Positions 3,575-5,918 of a stretch of DNA of 5,918 nt are shown here, in pieces; positions within the stretch are counted from its first letter, which is position 1; each line of letters starts with the position of its first letter. A program made the position numbers and the translations under genes. Source of the stretch: JBHIER01 sp046760705 [NCBI: bacterium] (lineage in GTDB: Bacteria > JBHIER01 > G020348925); assembly GCA_046760705.1 (NCBI GenBank), contig JBHIER010000232.1, positions 1 through 5,918 on the forward strand. The letters are read 5' to 3'. The notes beneath the pieces were generated by a model that saw nothing but the letters and a program-made list of their open reading frames with translations, was not told where the DNA came from and ran no database searches.

Positions 3575-5917
3575 ATGGGCTTTCAAAATCTCCAAGACCG
3601 AAGAAGGCGAACCGGCACCATCACCAGATCGATCTTATGGGCAATAATTGGGGTGGTTGTGTCGCTATCCGGCCCAACCTTTTCCCAGCAAAAATCAGAC
3701 GTCCGTCCGGAGGATTACATCCTTCGGGCATCTGAAATTGCCCTTCCCATAAAAATAGATGGCAAATTGGATGATGAAGCCTGGAGCCTGGCCGCGCCTG
3801 CAGATGACTTTGCCCAGTACGAACCTTTTGAAGGAAAAGTGCCTTCTGAGAAGACCGAAGTGCGGGTAGTGTACGACAGAAACAATCTCTATCTGGGTAT
3901 TACCTGTTTCGATAGCCTGCCCGATAAAATCGTCGCTACTGAGATGCGCCGCGATAGCCGGCTTGAGAAGAACGATAGGGTGACTTTAATCTTTGATACC
4001 TTCCACGACCACCGCAACTGCTTTTTCTTCTCCTTCAATCCCCTGGGAGCCAGGGTAGATGGAATCGTGACCGACGAGGGCCGGGATATCAATCGCGATT
4101 GGGATGGTGTCTGGTACTGCGCCACTTCTATCGACGACCGAGGTTGGTGCGCCGAACTGGCCATCCCCTTTCGAACGCTCCGTTTTCAACAAACCGAGGA
4201 ACAAACTTGGGGCTTCAATGTCGTCCGTCTGATTCGTCGAAAAAACGAGATGGTCTCCTGGACCCCACTTCTCAGAGATTATGGCTTTATGGCCTCTTTT
4301 AAAATTTCCAGGATCGGACATCTGACAGGGCTGAAGGGTCTGCGCCAGCGCAACACTATTCAGGTCAAGCCTTATCTGTTGGGGAGTGCGGAACGGGATT
4401 ATCGCGAGGGCCAGGCTAAAGGCGATGGGGATGTGGGTTTCGACCTCAAGTATAGCCTTTCGTCTAACCTTATCGCAGATGTTACGATCAACACCGATTT
4501 TGCCCAGGTGGAGGCCGACGAGGTGCAGGTCAATCTCAGCCGTTTCAGCCTGTTCTTCCCCGAGACGCGGGATTTGTTTCTGGAGGGGGCGGGTATCTTC
4601 CGATTGGGTGAAAGAAGACCTGGGCCAGGCGGGGGAACGCCTTCGACCATTTTGTTCTTCAGCCGCCGCATCGGCTTGGCCGAGGATACTCCACTGCCCA
4701 TTCTGGGTGGATTGAAAATGACGGGCAAAATCGGTGGCTACCACTTAGGATTGCTCAACCTACAGGTGCGCCGGACCGATGTGAATGATGACAATGAAAC
4801 TATCATCGTGCCTGCGAGCAACTTTACTGCCCTTCGCCTGAAGCGAGACATTTTAGAGAAATCCACCGTGGGCATGATCCTTCTGAACAAACAGGTGAAC
4901 ATCAATAGCAGTATCACAAATCGGATTAGCGCAAGCTCCAGTATCGACCTTTCCAGTGATTACGAACATCGCTACAACCGTGTGCTGGGTCTGGATGCTA
5001 ATTTTGCTTTTTTGAAAAATCTGAACACCGGAGGATTTGTGGCCAAAAGTTATACCCCAGGATTAAACCATAAGGATTGGAGTCACTATGGTTATTTTGA
5101 CTGGCGCAGCGACCTGTGGAATATCAACCTCACCCACCTGAACATCGAGGACAATTTCAACCCCGAGATGGGCTTTGTTCCGCGGGCGGATACCAAAAAA
5201 ACACAGGTCAATTTCGGCTTCAGTCCCCGCCCCAACATCCCCTTCATCCGCAAAACTTTCTTCTTTACGGATAATGCCTGGTATCATAATCAACACCGCG
5301 CCCTTGTTACCAAGGACAATATGATTGGCATCTTCAATTTGCTCGAGAACGGTGGATACTTTTTCGTGGGCCAGAACTGGAACTTTGAACGCATTATTGA
5401 AGAGAATGAGTTTGAAATTCGCGAAGAGCAATTTATTATTCCTGATAACTATCGATCTAAGGCCTTCGTCGCCGGAGTCCAAACAGATAGAAGTCGCACG
5501 CTGGCTGGCGAAGTGATCGCTGTGCGGAGTGATTTCTATGACGGAAAAATTACTGCTCTGGAAGGAGAGCTGTCTTTCACCCCTGATCCCCATTTGTCCA
5601 TTGAAACGTCCTTTGAATATAATCGCGTGACAGATCTGCCTGTGCTGAGTTCCAAACAAAAAGAATCCATCGATTTTACCACCACACTCATTCGCAGTCG
5701 ATTGAATTATTCTTTCTCACCTGATCTGTACACCCGCGCTCTGGTGCAATGGAATTCAGACACGGAGGAGTTCAGCGTGAATTTTCTGCTGAATTGGATT
5801 TACCAACCAGGCAGTGATGTGTACGTTGTCTATAATGAGTTCTGGGAGGGAAATAGCAGACTCAAGGCTCGGGATCGGGTAGTTATTGTAAAGCTGGCGC
5901 ATCTGTTTCAATTGTAA
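3575..5917 (+). CDS. CBM9-like / DUF5916 domain outer-membrane beta-barrel protein
   Basis: This is a complete 780-residue protein, a usual length for the family. Residues 1-37 form a signal peptide: basic RRRR, hydrophobic core at about 20-31, likely cut after TFS. Residues about 55-245 resemble a family 9 carbohydrate-binding-like beta-sandwich (IKIDGKLDDEAWSLA, VRVVYDRNNLYLGITCFDS, WCAELAIPFRTLRF). From about 255 to the end is the DUF5916 barrel part. Its signature at 306-343 includes NTDFAQVEADEVQVNLSRF and LFFPETRDLFLEGAGIF. The rest is rich in alternating beta-strands and ends VIVKLAHLFQL, as expected for an outer-membrane barrel. The role of DUF5916 proteins is not established; ligand or glycan binding at the outer membrane is an inference from the N-terminal domain. 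It has its own promoter and a strong ribosome-binding site, so it is probably transcribed separately from the upstream cassette. Confidence 0.9.
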   Translation: MGFQNLQDRRRRTGTITRSILWAIIGVVVSLSGPTFSQQKSDVRPEDYILRASEIALPIKIDGKLDDEAWSLAAPADDFAQYEPFEGKVPSEKTEVRVVYDRNNLYLGITCFDSLPDKIVATEMRRDSRLEKNDRVTLIFDTFHDHRNCFFFSFNPLGARVDGIVTDEGRDINRDWDGVWYCATSIDDRGWCAELAIPFRTLRFQQTEEQTWGFNVVRLIRRKNEMVSWTPLLRDYGFMASFKISRIGHLTGLKGLRQRNTIQVKPYLLGSAERDYREGQAKGDGDVGFDLKYSLSSNLIADVTINTDFAQVEADEVQVNLSRFSLFFPETRDLFLEGAGIFRLGERRPGPGGGTPSTILFFSRRIGLAEDTPLPILGGLKMTGKIGGYHLGLLNLQVRRTDVNDDNETIIVPASNFTALRLKRDILEKSTVGMILLNKQVNINSSITNRISASSSIDLSSDYEHRYNRVLGLDANFAFLKNLNTGGFVAKSYTPGLNHKDWSHYGYFDWRSDLWNINLTHLNIEDNFNPEMGFVPRADTKKTQVNFGFSPRPNIPFIRKTFFFTDNAWYHNQHRALVTKDNMIGIFNLLENGGYFFVGQNWNFERIIEENEFEIREEQFIIPDNYRSKAFVAGVQTDRSRTLAGEVIAVRSDFYDGKITALEGELSFTPDPHLSIETSFEYNRVTDLPVLSSKQKESIDFTTTLIRSRLNYSFSPDLYTRALVQWNSDTEEFSVNFLLNWIYQPGSDVYVVYNEFWEGNSRLKARDRVVIVKLAHLFQL

Positions 5918-5918
5918 T

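Noticed and set aside
3986-4744. Long open frame on the minus strand inside the DUF5916 gene (252 codons)
   Set aside because: It overlaps a gene with clear family signatures on the + strand, its translation shows no recognisable domain, and it has no supporting start signals. It is a shadow frame.
5063-5659. Minus-strand open frame of 198 codons
   Set aside because: It lies wholly within the beta-barrel coding region of the DUF5916 gene. The protein is not recognisable and is explained by codon bias of the + strand gene.

Overview
The window is about 49% G+C by eye. All coding is on the + strand, and the pieces point to a Gram-negative bacterium, probably of the FCB/candidate-phylum type (KSB1, Zixibacteria, Marinimicrobia, Latescibacterota and similar). 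Two things support this: a secreted multidomain protein ending in a dockerin with calcium-binding loops, and a large CBM9-like/DUF5916 outer-membrane beta-barrel protein. Both are frequent in those lineages. The placement is an inference from protein families, not from a marker gene.

Layout. Bases 2-1594 hold the 3' part of a gene open to the left edge: the C-terminal part of a DUF362 domain, a beta-sandwich, a glutamine-amidotransferase-like (ThuA-like) domain and a dockerin. It is followed by a small two-helix membrane protein (1653-1856) and a lipoprotein of the alkylmercury lyase (MerB) family (1984-2712). The lipoprotein retains the Cys-x-x-Asp and downstream Cys expected for MerB catalysis. 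Directly after it, 2713-3262 is a second, degraded copy of the same three-gene set: a frameshifted dockerin tail (2713-2817), an intact 61-residue paralogue of the membrane protein (2887-3072), and a MerB-like remnant (3096-3262, open to 3302). That remnant has lost most of the gene and carries a short inverted internal block. Three degenerate repeats of about 33-35 bp, each with a CC-NTCA-GG hairpin core, lie at 3263-3360. A non-coding stretch follows, with an inverted repeat at 3426-3453 and a good sigma-70-like promoter at 3497-3525. The last gene (3575-5917) encodes the complete DUF5916 protein.

How it fits together. The first three genes run in one direction with short gaps and were duplicated as a block, so they plausibly form one envelope-located cassette: secreted DUF362/dockerin protein, small membrane protein, MerB-like lipoprotein. 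The second cassette is decaying except for the membrane protein, which stays open, has its own ribosome-binding site and shows mainly synonymous or conservative changes. The DUF5916 gene has its own promoter and looks like a separate unit. The most notable points are the MerB-family lipoprotein predicted to act outside the cytoplasm, the tandem cassette duplication with a microinversion, and the small membrane protein of unknown function conserved in both copies.
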